Positions 8,050 to 18,572 of a DNA stretch of 64,000 nt are shown in pieces. A program made the translations under genes and the position numbers. The stretch is from Bacteroidia bacterium (GTDB lineage: Bacteria; Bacteroidota; Bacteroidia; J057), in assembly GCA_019695295.1 (NCBI GenBank), contig JAIBAH010000009.1, forward strand, positions 1 to 64,000, in the 5' to 3' direction. The notes beneath the pieces were generated by a model. That model was not told the DNA's origin. It saw only the letters and a program-made list of their open reading frames with translations, and did no database searches. Each line of letters starts with the position of its first letter. Within the stretch, counting starts at the first letter, position 1.

Positions 8050-11000
8050 TTATTTTTTCTCTTCTGTTACGAAATTATCTTTAAAAGCCTGACGGAACCC
8101 TTTCACGTCATCAGGAGTAGCCATTTCTGAGTGGAATTCCCCTGCTTTTTGTTTCAATTTCAGGATTGCGGCTTCGAGCGGCACATTTACATCATCCATA
8201 TAAGAAGTATGAATCTTGACTGTATATTCAAAAAACTCCAGATACAGATAATTGTAATTGTCGATTTCGAGCAGGATTGTGAGTCTGTCCGGCTCTTTTA
8301 CGCCCAGGTCATTTTCCCTTCCGAGTTGCCATACGATTTTGGAGCCTACCATTTTATTGATAGTCATTCCGTTCAGTGCGAGGAAACCTACTTCCGAAGA
8401 AGAGTAGAGCGCGTGTTTGGTTTCGCTGAAATTGAAGTTGACATTGGAAAGCAGCAGGCTGGAGGGCACCACTTTTCCGATATCAATATCATGAGAAACG
8501 ATGGCATTTTTCACCTCTTCTTCTTCAAACTTCCGGGTATTGGCGTCTCCACCGTTGTCTGCGTCTATAAATTCGGAAAGATTTTCTATCAGCTGCCTGT
8601 TTCCGTAGTTTACATCTTTTTTAGCGACCGACATATAGAGGAACATCTCTACGAATTTTTTCAAGGGCTCAGCCGGAACCGGATAATTTAATCCCATTAC
8701 AAGGTCGGTAGAGGTGTTGTATTTCGTTAAATCGCTCGTCCATGACCCTGCGATTTTGGGAGAAAGCGTACCTTTGTAGAAGTCAGCGAAGCGATTGTTA
8801 AAGTTTCCGGAGGAAGTAATGATGTTTTTGGTATCATTAAAGTCCACTGTGGTTCCTTTATAGGTTTTTCCTTTAAGTTTTTCTTCCGGACCGATACGGA
8901 ATACCTTGGTTTTACGGTCAATTGTAAGTCCGCCTTTGGCCCTTAATACAACGAGGTCTCCGGAGAAACGTTTGGGCTGAAGGAAGTTGGAGTAGAAATA
9001 CTGATTGGCCTTGTCGAAGTTTAAGCCCACCATCAGTTCCTCTCCGGCGGAGTTAGACAAATCCTCGGAAATCGGGATGAAGATAGAGTCCGGATTTACG
9101 ATGGTTTTGGGGAAAGAGAACCAGGCTCCTTTGAACACTTCATTTTCAGACTCGATTTTTACTTCCCCTTTGAATGCAAGTAACTTGCGGGAGCCATCCA
9201 GTTCGGCTTCTCCCCGGAAGCGGATACGGTCGGTCAGATAAAAGCCCTGTTCATCGGGGATATTTCCGGTTGCAACGGTAACGAGCCGGCTTTTGTCCAC
9301 AACAATACTGTCAAATTTGACGTACTGAGGTTTCCCGGCAACGGTAATATAATCATACATCCCGCGTCCGGTATATTTTTTGGAGGAATAAATATTGACT
9401 TTTGCTCCATAGATTTTATGGAATTTGGTTTCTTTATCCACTTCTACGATTGCATTTTCGATTTTACGGATAAATCCATCGGGGTAAATTGTTACATTTC
9501 CTTCAGGAGGGGTAATTAATGCGTCAGCAACGATGATTACCGGTACGCCATGTACTTCAATATTCCGGATATCCAGACCGTAGGAAGCGTCTTTGGCAGT
9601 AAACTTCAGGCTGTCCTGATCGGGATTTACCGATACGAAGTAGTTATCCAGAGGGTAAACACTGACTGCATCCATTTTCAATCTTTTTTCCCTGCGACTG
9701 TAAGAGCCTTTGTTCAGGGATGCCCTGTAGCGGTGAATCGGGAAAAATGCCCGGGCTACTCCGTTTTCTTTGGATTCAAAGAGGGTTTCGTGCCGGGTAA
9801 CGTCATAGGTTATATTTACTTTCTCGGCGATAAAGTGCTTTAAGTCCAGGGTGTCGTCATCGGTAATAGCAAAAATCCCGTCGAAGGTATGGAACTCCAT
9901 CTCATCAAATACGACACTATCGCTGGAAATTTTTACCTGATCTACCGTTACAGTACCATTTCCGTAGATGCTTTTCGGTGTGATATACATCGTTCCTTCA
10001 AATGTCGCCTCCCCTCCGAATACCTTGAGCGGTTCTTCTTTGGTAGTAATCGCAAGGACATCCTGTTTTACTAACCATTTGAAATCCGTTACATTTCCTG
10101 ATACTTCCGGCACATGATAAGAACGGCGCATATCAAACTTCTTGGTTACTGCCATACAGGAGTCAAAATGAAAAACAAAGGTATCACTTTCCGTAGTAGT
10201 TTCCAGATATTCGATTTTGCCATTACCATGCAAACCGACATTGTCCATATTGATTTCGTTGAAGTACTTTCCTTTTCCTTTGTAGAGGTCCATTCCGTAT
10301 GCTTCGGTATAATTTCTCATCCCCAGAGAGTTGTCGGGCATTACGACCAGTGCCTGCCGGAATTCAGGGAAAATGTCGGAGGAGAAGAAGCTTCCTTCAA
10401 AGCGAAGGGAACGTTCGTCGAACCCGCTGAGACTGTCCAGAACAAAGGGGTCAAGTGCGAAGTAAAGCAAGTCTTTTTTATAGATTCCCTGCTGAACCCG
10501 GTCTTTTTCCCAGTAAACATAGGACTTTTCGTAGGTATCCAGAATCGGATAGTATTTAGTTCGCTGCTTGCCGTCGTCGTCTCTTTGTCCGCTTTTATTA
10601 TTATATTCGTCAATATGGATTTTTCCGGTAATTTTTTCAAAGGTGGTATTCCGAAGGGCTTTCTGAAGGGGAGAAAACTCAAAATTTTCAGCCGGATTTC
10701 TTACCAGAATAAACCGCATGGAGTCGATACTGTCGCAAAAAATATTAAAACTCTCGTAGTCAAATTTGAATTTTTCGTGCTCATCTGCATAAAAATTCAT
10801 TTTTCCGACGGCCATCGTTCCTCCAAAATTCAGGTTTCGGTTCTGACCGATTACCACTTCCCCGTCTTTGGGAACAATCCTTACAAACTGAGAATCACAC
10901 AGTACGAAATTCTGCACCCCGTTCATCGTTACAGAGAGTTTATCCAGGCTCATATCCATCACGGCGTTGTCTTTGTCCTCCACACTTCCGACTAATTGAA

Positions 11001-12951
11001 TTACGTCAAAGTCTTTTTTCTTTCTGGCGGCTTTCATCCATACAAAGAGTTTGGATTCCGGAAATATCTCATAATTTTTGGGATTATACTTGATGTAACC
11101 CTCGCTTGCAAGTCTGGGAAGTGCCTGTTTGAAGGCATTCAGGTCTGTTTTGGGATTTCCGTAGGCTTTGATGATACTTTCTGCCAGAACGGATTCTCCT
11201 TCATGTTCAACGGTAAAGCGGTAAATCAGTCCCAACGGATGAAAACTGAGAATTCCCTTATAGGAATCAAATCGCTGCTGACTGTAAAAATCAAAGGATT
11301 CTACAATAGAGAGTTTGTTTGCCTGGTCAATAAAAGCAGTAAAACGCACATCATCCGAGCCGATTTCCCAAAGGATAGATTCGAAATAAAAATAAAAATC
11401 GTGATAAGTACTCAAAAACGGCTGACGGGAATAAAGTCCTTTTGTGGGGCGTTTTATCATCAGCTCTTCCATTCCGGTATTAAATACAAGGTCGGTACCG
11501 GGATGAACCAGAGAGTCAGTATCATTGAGGAAAATATAGGTAAGCATACGCGTGCCGGTAATGGATTTCTGGTCAAGAATTACCTCATCTCCTGCAAACT
11601 CTACTGCTCTTTTATCTTTTCGCATAAAGGTAACCTTGGCTGGAATCTTTTTTACCACCATATCCCAGGGGTTATGATATACGGCCTTTGTTTCGGGTAT
11701 ATAAGTCGTGGTATCATTGAAGTTTTCTTCACTGAAGGTTTCTTTTACCACTACTTCTTCCTTGGCAAACCAGTCTATATCTTCGGCGTGTGACTCTTCC
11801 TCGGCATAGGTATCAAATCCAAATTCGCTGAAGTCCCCCAAAAGAGCAGCATCAATTTCGGCCTCTGCTTCAGGCGAAGTGCCGTTTTTTACAATTTCTA
11901 CCTTTTTCTTTTTCTTTGGCGGGGGAGGAGGAGCAACGTATTTTACGAGAGTGTCATAGGAAGAACCTACGGCTTTGATACCTTTGAGCGAAAATCCTCC
12001 CTGATAATGCACGCCCTGTACAATATCCCTGATGATAACACCTCCGCCATAACTTTTGAAATAAGGGAAAATAGCTTTGTTGATGTCTTTGTATCCGATA
12101 TTTTTGTCTTCAAAGTGTCCGATAATGGGCTTTCCGGATACCATTTTATTATAATAGAAGGTTACACTGTCAGCTGTAACGACACCGATATTAAAGTTCA
12201 GTCTGTATTTTCTGAACTGACAGTATGCACCCGGCTCTCCCATTTTTGCCCAGTCCACAATCCCGCCAACTCCTACAAAGGTACGGGTCATCAGATTGAA
12301 TTCACCGCTTGTCTGTTTGATGAGGGTACTGTCATATTCGCCCCTGAAATTAAGGTCCGTTTTCCGGAACTGAATAACGGGTGCTTTATAGGTTTCTTTT
12401 TCATCTTTGACTTCGAGATAATACAGTTTTGGCTGAATCTGAGAGGAATGCCATGAAAACTTGTTTCTGCTGCAGGTATTTCCGACAGGGACATAATCAC
12501 AAAGGGTTTTGAGATAAATCCTAAGCCGGCGGGCTTCCATATCCTTAATCGCCTGCTCTGTAACATCAAAAAAAGATTTTGGGTCAAGCTGTACATAGGA
12601 GTTCAGGTTCTTGATGGAAGAGATGGCTTTTACATAATAGGTTACTTCCGGGAAAAACTGACTTTTTTTATTAATCATCGCGTTAAGCTGCGCAATAATC
12701 CGGAATTTTTCTTCTTCCGAAAAAGTTGTTTCGTTCCACTGTTTCTGAAACACAGGAGCAATTGCCTTTGCCTCGTCTGTTTTGGTCGCATTGAGTCTTG
12801 CTACAAGTGCAGTGATAAACTCCGTTGGGTTTTCAGGTAGCTTTTCAACCGGTTGGGCGCATACTTTTCCACTCAGCCCGAGTAAAGTCAGCAGGAGAGT
12901 AAATGCTCCCCAAATGCGTATTTCCCTGATTTTTTTTTGATACTGACGCAT
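8050..12951 (-). CDS. 1633-residue exported protein of unknown function
   Basis: A very large protein with an N-terminal signal segment (hydrophobic residues about 14-32, ending KVCAQ). A helical N-terminal part covers about residues 35-190. After that nearly the whole length looks beta-rich, with recurring short blocks of the type G-x-x-V/I-x-I-D-x-x-F. A low-complexity linker of five Pro followed by five Lys lies near residue 340, with an acidic stretch to about 400. Repeated short strands such as GRGMYDYITVAGKP and FRGEAELDGSRKLLAFKGEV are reminiscent of periplasmic beta-jellyroll or OstA-like stacks. I cannot assign a family. It is transcribed alone, since a terminator closes the upstream porU gene and another closes this one. 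Its size and position next to porU make a cell-envelope role likely, but this is inference. Confidence 0.8.
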   Translation of the reverse strand: MRQYQKKIREIRIWGAFTLLLTLLGLSGKVCAQPVEKLPENPTEFITALVARLNATKTDEAKAIAPVFQKQWNETTFSEEEKFRIIAQLNAMINKKSQFFPEVTYYVKAISSIKNLNSYVQLDPKSFFDVTEQAIKDMEARRLRIYLKTLCDYVPVGNTCSRNKFSWHSSQIQPKLYYLEVKDEKETYKAPVIQFRKTDLNFRGEYDSTLIKQTSGEFNLMTRTFVGVGGIVDWAKMGEPGAYCQFRKYRLNFNIGVVTADSVTFYYNKMVSGKPIIGHFEDKNIGYKDINKAIFPYFKSYGGGVIIRDIVQGVHYQGGFSLKGIKAVGSSYDTLVKYVAPPPPPKKKKKVEIVKNGTSPEAEAEIDAALLGDFSEFGFDTYAEEESHAEDIDWFAKEEVVVKETFSEENFNDTTTYIPETKAVYHNPWDMVVKKIPAKVTFMRKDKRAVEFAGDEVILDQKSITGTRMLTYIFLNDTDSLVHPGTDLVFNTGMEELMIKRPTKGLYSRQPFLSTYHDFYFYFESILWEIGSDDVRFTAFIDQANKLSIVESFDFYSQQRFDSYKGILSFHPLGLIYRFTVEHEGESVLAESIIKAYGNPKTDLNAFKQALPRLASEGYIKYNPKNYEIFPESKLFVWMKAARKKKDFDVIQLVGSVEDKDNAVMDMSLDKLSVTMNGVQNFVLCDSQFVRIVPKDGEVVIGQNRNLNFGGTMAVGKMNFYADEHEKFKFDYESFNIFCDSIDSMRFILVRNPAENFEFSPLQKALRNTTFEKITGKIHIDEYNNKSGQRDDDGKQRTKYYPILDTYEKSYVYWEKDRVQQGIYKKDLLYFALDPFVLDSLSGFDERSLRFEGSFFSSDIFPEFRQALVVMPDNSLGMRNYTEAYGMDLYKGKGKYFNEINMDNVGLHGNGKIEYLETTTESDTFVFHFDSCMAVTKKFDMRRSYHVPEVSGNVTDFKWLVKQDVLAITTKEEPLKVFGGEATFEGTMYITPKSIYGNGTVTVDQVKISSDSVVFDEMEFHTFDGIFAITDDDTLDLKHFIAEKVNITYDVTRHETLFESKENGVARAFFPIHRYRASLNKGSYSRREKRLKMDAVSVYPLDNYFVSVNPDQDSLKFTAKDASYGLDIRNIEVHGVPVIIVADALITPPEGNVTIYPDGFIRKIENAIVEVDKETKFHKIYGAKVNIYSSKKYTGRGMYDYITVAGKPQYVKFDSIVVDKSRLVTVATGNIPDEQGFYLTDRIRFRGEAELDGSRKLLAFKGEVKIESENEVFKGAWFSFPKTIVNPDSIFIPISEDLSNSAGEELMVGLNFDKANQYFYSNFLQPKRFSGDLVVLRAKGGLTIDRKTKVFRIGPEEKLKGKTYKGTTVDFNDTKNIITSSGNFNNRFADFYKGTLSPKIAGSWTSDLTKYNTSTDLVMGLNYPVPAEPLKKFVEMFLYMSVAKKDVNYGNRQLIENLSEFIDADNGGDANTRKFEEEEVKNAIVSHDIDIGKVVPSSLLLSNVNFNFSETKHALYSSSEVGFLALNGMTINKMVGSKIVWQLGRENDLGVKEPDRLTILLEIDNYNYLYLEFFEYTVKIHTSYMDDVNVPLEAAILKLKQKAGEFHSEMATPDDVKGFRQAFKDNFVTEEKK

Positions 12952-13015
12952 AAATAAAGTTAGATAATTAACAAATTAATTAAATCTGAAGTTTTTTACG
13001 AAAAATAAACTACTG

Positions 13016-13023
13016 CAAATATA
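13016..13023 (-). promoter_or_regulatory. Putative -7 element of the 1633-residue protein gene
   Basis: Minus-strand TATATTTG about 65 bp upstream of the start codon. No convincing -33 element was seen at the expected distance. Confidence 0.35.
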
Positions 13024-13180
13024 GGAGAATTACTTTAATAAACGTATAATTAACGTATTTCCTGAAGAAATGGTATAAATTTTATAAATATCATAGCATA
13101 TCACTAATCCTTCGGGGATTTTTACCAGCCTAAAGGGAGCTTTACCCCATTGAAGTCATTGTAATCAGGAATTTAAAAAA

Positions 13181-13207
13181 CCGGGGCATTTTATGAAAAC
13201 ACCCCGG
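13181..13207 (-). terminator. Terminator after porU
   Basis: GC-rich stem CCGGGG/CCCCGG (13181-13186 with 13202-13207). The minus strand then reads into six T (13180-13175). It lies 33 bp past the porU stop. Confidence 0.75.
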
Positions 13208-13239
13208 CAATATGAAAGTTGTTCTGTAACCGGATTGAA

Positions 13240-16200
13240 TTACCGGATTAATACCAGTTTTTCAAATTTGCTAACGGACTTGCTGGAAGACAGTTCTTTG
13301 AGCGTAACCTGATATACATAAGTACCTCTCCCGATTTTATCGCCGTATTCATCGAGTCCGTCCCAGGTAATCCCCCGGAAGTAGTTTCCTTCTCCATAAA
13401 AATCCGCCTCGAGGGTTTTGACGAGTTTTCCGGTAATCGAGAAAATTTTGATTTGTGCGTAAAGGTCTTTCCCTACCTGATTATGCCCGATGAAGAACTC
13501 TGTATTAGTTGAAAACGGATTGGGATAATTCAGAATCTGGGTCAGTGCCATATCTGCATTTTCTGCAAGAATAAACCGTGTCTGTGCTTCAGAGGAATTG
13601 TTGGCTACGTCCCACACCCGGATATTGAGGGTGTATTCTCCCGGGGTGAGTTCCCGCATTTTATAGCGAATGCTTCCGTCTTTGTAGTTATCTTTCTGAG
13701 CGGTATAATACTCATTGAGCAAAATCGGATTTTGTTTATCACCGTTGAGGGTAGCCGTAATTTCGTGCCCGATACCGGTATTGGTAATATTAATCCCGCT
13801 TTCATCACTTACTTCGGCATATAAATCCGGGTCAGGGAAAGTAGTACCTCCGCTAATCCATTCGTTGTCATTGATATACAAACTGATGTCCGGCCCGATT
13901 TTGTCATTGATGGAGTTGGAGTCTGTACCGGCAATAAATAATTTGGTAAAACATCCTGCGCCATCCGTATTTTCATCATTAAAATAAAGACTGATTTTGC
14001 CAAATCCTTCATCATAGGAAACGTCGATTGGCACTACAAATTTAAAGGAGAAAAGTCCGTTTTTTACAGAAACCTGACCATTGAAAATCCGGTTTTTTTG
14101 CCAGTTAAAAGCGTATTGTGCTTGTTTTGTGATGAAAAGATTGGCTTTGTCAAAAATGGTAGCGTCCATATCTCCATTAAACTGAGACTGAAAAACGCCA
14201 TCTGCATTTTCGACCCGGCCTTTTATCTCTACTTCCTTCAGAATCGGAATGGTATCGGATTCAGTACTCACTACGGGACTGCCGTTGATTTCTGTAATTA
14301 CTGCGCTCAGTCTGGGGTAAGCAAGGGTCAGTCCGGGGTCTCCGAGCAAAGTAAAGTTCCGGGAGTTGGTATTTCCGGCGTCTGCATTTTTATACATTCT
14401 GTTTTTGGTGCGTTGCAGGATTTCACCAAGTGTAGGCATACGGTTCGTGAGGGTATCAAATACAAATGCTTCGCGGTAAATATTCCGGTTTAACTCTGCA
14501 TTGGGGTCTGCGTACACTAAACGAACGGTGGTAAACATAGCAATTGCTCCGCCGTCAGGGTTGAGCGCAAACAACTCGGCTCCGGTACGGAGGTCGGGGT
14601 TGTCATACCGGCCAAACTCACAGGTTGCAGTAATAATTGCCGGGTTTCTTCCGTGATTTTCAATATTCAGGATATCATTATTCTGAATGGTAAAGGAGTT
14701 GGACCATGCGGTTTCACTACCGTGTCCTGTCCAGTTCAGGAATAAGGCTCCCTCATCAAACTTCTGAAGGACTTCCTGTCTTGCTCCGGGAAAAGACATG
14801 GTTGAGCCTGTAATGGAAGCGGTATAATTGTCAAAATAGATTTTATCCAGATTGATACAAGGGTTGGCGGCAGAGATAATGGCAGCATGAGAATCCGCCT
14901 GACTCATATGAAATTCTTCATTTTGTTTATAGTCCGCGACCAGCACAACCTTATTTTTCCATTGTCCCAGATTTTTGTTTTCGGCGTATTCAATGGTTTT
15001 ATCTACCATTCCTTTGGCTTCTTCGAGGGTTTCCACAGGGAATCTGCCGATTCCGGCGTCCGTTTGTCCCTTATCTACTTTGGTATCTCCTTCAAGGTAG
15101 GATTGCTCACCAAAAAAGCCCTCGTCGTCGGACAGAAATACAAAGAAATCATCACTGGTATAAGAGCCTGTCTGCTGAGTATAATTCCGGCTTTGATAAG
15201 TAGGGATGAAATTTCGTCCTGTCCCTTTGATATTTTTATAGTCATAAGAGCCATCACCAAATAGCAAAACGTATTTGGGATATGCTCCCCCTGAACGGTC
15301 ATGAAACATTTTGAGGAAATCCCGGATTCCTGATACATCCTGCTTTCCGCCGGAGTATTCATTATAAATATCTCCCGGATTTACTACATGTACGCTGTGT
15401 CCGAGATTGGTTCGGTGAAAGTCTGCGAGCCTTTCGGCTTCTGATTCAAAATCCGGAGGCACAATCATGATATAATCGGCAACTTCCAGAGCGTGTAAAT
15501 CCTGATTGGAGATTTTACGGGAAGAGACGGGGGATTTATACTGAGACGAAAAAGTAATAAATCTGCGGGTAGTATCGGCCGTTATAGTGCCGGAAAGGGT
15601 GTTTCCGCTGAAGGTAACCGGAATATTAACCGGTGATACGGGGTTGGTGATATCCCATACACGGGCACCTGAAGGCGCGTTCTGTATAGAAAAAGAAGCA
15701 ATCTGATTGCCAGGAGTCATTTCCTTTACGGATAAAAACCGGGTGGCGAGATTTTTCATATCCATATCCTGAGTATATTCTACTTCAATCCAGTCCAGAT
15801 ATCCGTCGGAGGCTCCGGAGTTGTTTTTATTGTAGTTCAGCAGCAATCTGAGAGAGTCTCCCTGCACAGCATCAGCAGAAAAAGTAAACGTAGCCTGATT
15901 TACATTATAATAATTGGGTGTAGGGCTATTGAGGTTTGCATCGAGGCCTAGTATTTTATTGGTATTAGCCGGGGCAGAAATCGTGAAATACGTATTTACA
16001 TCTGACCTTGCGGCGGCCCGGATTGTAACTTTGATTTCGCTTCCTGCCAATATATCCTGTACAGGGAAGGAAATGGTGCGTTCTGTAATACCGCTGAAAA
16101 GTTCTCCTACCCAATACCGGCCACTTTTTCCGAAGTTTTCCTTCTCGGTTTCATAGTATCCGTAATTCTGGGTTTGGGTGAGTGGAGTAGCCGGTGGCAT

Positions 16201-17190
16201 TGGCACTGTAATATCCTGAATTCTAAGCCCGTTTTGAGTTCCGATGTTTAGGAAATAGAATGCGGTATCTGAATACAGGTTCAGTTTATGTACAAACCGG
16301 TTTTCGGTTTCGCTATACGACCAAGTATGAGGAGATTGACCATAAAAAAGAATATAGTCGTTGGGACCAAAAGTAGTACCCTGAGCGGAAACAAAAACCG
16401 GATTTTCGGTGAGGTCGTCGAAGCGGTCTTCGGCATTTGCCTGAGGAATCATTTTACCGCCATTTCCAAAAACTCTGATTTTTGCAGGGTTAATGGAAGC
16501 AGGGTTAATTCCCAGTGCATTGAGGTAATTATAATCCAATTTGTAAATGCCATCTTGTTTTACAGCGAGTTTATACCAGTCTCCTTCTTTAAGTACTGAG
16601 TGAGGGGCATAATTCCGGAAGGTTTGCGGAGGGTTTTCCGGCGCAGGCGCAGGAGTCAGCAGGTAGGAGATTCTTTTTATTTTACGGATTTGTTTTCCGT
16701 CAGCGTGTACAAGAATAGGGTATATCCTGACCTCCTGAAGCGTTTCTGCACCTCGGTGTAAAATTTCGCCGGTTACTATATGGGAGGAGGGATACCATTC
16801 TCCTCTTTTTTCGGAGGGTAACTGCCCGATGCTTTCCTGAAAATACGGGGTTGAAGCCGGAGTCTCTTCATACTCTGTATTAATCACCGTAGCATTGATT
16901 TTATTGTAAGCATTTACCGGTACCCAAAAGCTGTGTACGGGAAGGTTAGGCAGGATATCGCTCAATTCACAGTCGGCACAAGCGGGTGCTTTCCACTTTT
17001 TTTGCCCCTGACCCGGTGCCGTAACCTCAAAATCAGCAATCCATTTCGGACTATACGAGCGAACGGATTCTTTTTGTATTGGAGCATGCGTTTTTACTCC
17101 GCCTTTTTTATTCTGAGCGAAAAGAACAGCAGGGAAGAACAAAGCCGGTAAAATGCCGAAAAGAAGTATAAGACGAGGAAAGGAATTCAT
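13240..17190 (-). CDS. porU: Type IX secretion system sortase PorU (C25-family, gingipain-like)
   Basis: A 1316-residue protein with a signal peptide ending near residue 25 (VLFAQ). PorU is the outer-membrane sortase of the T9SS. It removes the C-terminal sorting domain of cargo proteins and joins them to a surface lipopolysaccharide anchor. The C25 peptidase domain occupies about residues 560-930. It carries the expected catalytic dyad, His823 in the motif WTGHGSE and Cys857 in ATCEFGRYDN. The C-terminal part is Ig-like and ends in a Por-type domain (NYPNPFSTNTEF onward), as in known PorU proteins. Length agrees with the family (about 1100-1350). No porV or other T9SS gene is in the window. 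The preceding von Willebrand A-like gene ends 85 bp upstream with no clear terminator, so co-transcription is possible. Confidence 0.95.
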   Translation of the reverse strand: MNSFPRLILLFGILPALFFPAVLFAQNKKGGVKTHAPIQKESVRSYSPKWIADFEVTAPGQGQKKWKAPACADCELSDILPNLPVHSFWVPVNAYNKINATVINTEYEETPASTPYFQESIGQLPSEKRGEWYPSSHIVTGEILHRGAETLQEVRIYPILVHADGKQIRKIKRISYLLTPAPAPENPPQTFRNYAPHSVLKEGDWYKLAVKQDGIYKLDYNYLNALGINPASINPAKIRVFGNGGKMIPQANAEDRFDDLTENPVFVSAQGTTFGPNDYILFYGQSPHTWSYSETENRFVHKLNLYSDTAFYFLNIGTQNGLRIQDITVPMPPATPLTQTQNYGYYETEKENFGKSGRYWVGELFSGITERTISFPVQDILAGSEIKVTIRAAARSDVNTYFTISAPANTNKILGLDANLNSPTPNYYNVNQATFTFSADAVQGDSLRLLLNYNKNNSGASDGYLDWIEVEYTQDMDMKNLATRFLSVKEMTPGNQIASFSIQNAPSGARVWDITNPVSPVNIPVTFSGNTLSGTITADTTRRFITFSSQYKSPVSSRKISNQDLHALEVADYIMIVPPDFESEAERLADFHRTNLGHSVHVVNPGDIYNEYSGGKQDVSGIRDFLKMFHDRSGGAYPKYVLLFGDGSYDYKNIKGTGRNFIPTYQSRNYTQQTGSYTSDDFFVFLSDDEGFFGEQSYLEGDTKVDKGQTDAGIGRFPVETLEEAKGMVDKTIEYAENKNLGQWKNKVVLVADYKQNEEFHMSQADSHAAIISAANPCINLDKIYFDNYTASITGSTMSFPGARQEVLQKFDEGALFLNWTGHGSETAWSNSFTIQNNDILNIENHGRNPAIITATCEFGRYDNPDLRTGAELFALNPDGGAIAMFTTVRLVYADPNAELNRNIYREAFVFDTLTNRMPTLGEILQRTKNRMYKNADAGNTNSRNFTLLGDPGLTLAYPRLSAVITEINGSPVVSTESDTIPILKEVEIKGRVENADGVFQSQFNGDMDATIFDKANLFITKQAQYAFNWQKNRIFNGQVSVKNGLFSFKFVVPIDVSYDEGFGKISLYFNDENTDGAGCFTKLFIAGTDSNSINDKIGPDISLYINDNEWISGGTTFPDPDLYAEVSDESGINITNTGIGHEITATLNGDKQNPILLNEYYTAQKDNYKDGSIRYKMRELTPGEYTLNIRVWDVANNSSEAQTRFILAENADMALTQILNYPNPFSTNTEFFIGHNQVGKDLYAQIKIFSITGKLVKTLEADFYGEGNYFRGITWDGLDEYGDKIGRGTYVYQVTLKELSSSKSVSKFEKLVLIR

Positions 17191-17275
17191 AAAAAATTCA
17201 GGTTATTTTATTTACTTAGACTAATAAACAAAATAACGAAAAAAAAGCGGAAACGTTTATACCAAAAAAAAGGAA

Positions 17276-18517
17276 CTATTTTATTCTGACTACTTTTCCT
17301 TCTTTCATCGTGAACTTGCCTACATTCAGTTTGGTTTTTCCTTCTGAAATTTGTTCAAGCTGCAGGATATCGTCGTCCAGAGTATGCAAACTTCCGCCGG
17401 TTTCAAAGGCGATTTTGATATATTCCGGGTTTACCCACTGTTTTTCCGGGTCGCAGATAATGACCCTTACCGGGCGGTTAATCCGGGATAAAAGCGACAT
17501 ATCCCTTACCGGAGAGTTATCTGCAATCAGAATTACCTCATCAAAGTTTTTTAATTTGGTAATTCCCATTAAAACGGCTTCAAGGTCATTTTCTTCCAGT
17601 TCACCTCCGCTACCGTTGGACATGGTTTTATTCATGATTTTAATTACATCTTCGATTTTATTGGTAGCCGCTTTGTAAATTCCTCCTGTATTTCCTACTT
17701 TTTTCTGCCCGTAAGGCTTCATATTTCCATCATTAAAAAAGATAAAGTAGCTTACCTGAGAAATTTTATTTTCCAGATTGAGCCTGTGCCATAGCAAAAG
17801 CTGGGCTCCATACTCATACATACTGGCAGTCCAGTCCATTACGATAAGGCTGTTTTTCCATTCAGGATGTCTTTCCAGTACTTTAAAAACGGTAGAATCT
17901 TTAAGCCGGAGTTCTCCTCTTAAGACATCTTCCAGTTCCTCTATTCCATAAATTGTTTGTACAGGTTTGGGCTTTTTTACTTTAGAAGCGGCTTCTGATG
18001 AAAATTCGTATGGTACGGGAGGAATGGGAGCCGGTACAGAGGCAGTTGAGGCATTTGTTTGGGGTGGATTATCAGCCCGGTATTTTATAACAAATCCATG
18101 AAACATTTTTTTGGCTTCCGGGCCGCTGCTACAATTCGTCTGAAGTACGAGGTACCAGTCTATTTCGGCGGTTTTGAATAGGCTGTCCAGTGCAATCAGG
18201 TTTTCAATCCTTTTTTTGAGCAATCCGCCATACGTCAATACCCATTTATTGTAGTCCAGCGGATATTTGGTATATACGAGTTCTACTTCGTAGGGGACAT
18301 ATCCTTTTGGGATTTTTTTCCAGTCTTCGGGATTACCGATTACGGGGTCGGCGTAGGCGAGGGTAAGCACAATCTGATTGGAATCGCTTTCCAGTTCATA
18401 AACCGGAATCTGAATAATATCCCTGATGGCAACCGGGATACTATCTGACTGAGTAAAGGCTGTGCCGCAGATAAGCCATAAGACTAAAACAAGCAAAAAA
18501 CTTATATTTTTCATCAT
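17276..18517 (-). CDS. Exported protein with von Willebrand A-like domain
   Basis: About 413 residues from the ATG at 18517 (an ATG at 18514 is equally possible). Longer readings to 18589 would cross a transcription terminator and add a segment before an obvious signal peptide (MKNISFLLVLVLWLICGTAF), so they are rejected. The C-terminal half resembles a von Willebrand A fold. A hydrophobic strand is followed by the metal-site-like motif MDWTASM (D-x-T-x-S), and later strands read EVILIADNS and VRVIICD. The N-terminal half has no recognised domain. The protein is presumably periplasmic or outer-membrane associated. It lies immediately upstream of porU and may share its transcript, but a role in T9SS is only a suggestion. 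Confidence 0.7.
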   Translation of the reverse strand: MMKNISFLLVLVLWLICGTAFTQSDSIPVAIRDIIQIPVYELESDSNQIVLTLAYADPVIGNPEDWKKIPKGYVPYEVELVYTKYPLDYNKWVLTYGGLLKKRIENLIALDSLFKTAEIDWYLVLQTNCSSGPEAKKMFHGFVIKYRADNPPQTNASTASVPAPIPPVPYEFSSEAASKVKKPKPVQTIYGIEELEDVLRGELRLKDSTVFKVLERHPEWKNSLIVMDWTASMYEYGAQLLLWHRLNLENKISQVSYFIFFNDGNMKPYGQKKVGNTGGIYKAATNKIEDVIKIMNKTMSNGSGGELEENDLEAVLMGITKLKNFDEVILIADNSPVRDMSLLSRINRPVRVIICDPEKQWVNPEYIKIAFETGGSLHTLDDDILQLEQISEGKTKLNVGKFTMKEGKVVRIK

Positions 18518-18572
18518 CTCGTCAGTATATTCAGGGATACAAGGAAAGGATTTACAGTACCGGATAAATTCT

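Noticed and set aside
10114-10995. 293-codon open frame on the plus strand
   Set aside because: It lies wholly antisense to the 1633-residue gene, has no signal or family pattern, and its composition is explained by the codon use of the real gene. The same holds for the long plus-strand frames at 8131-8691, 10996-11793 and 12007-12456.
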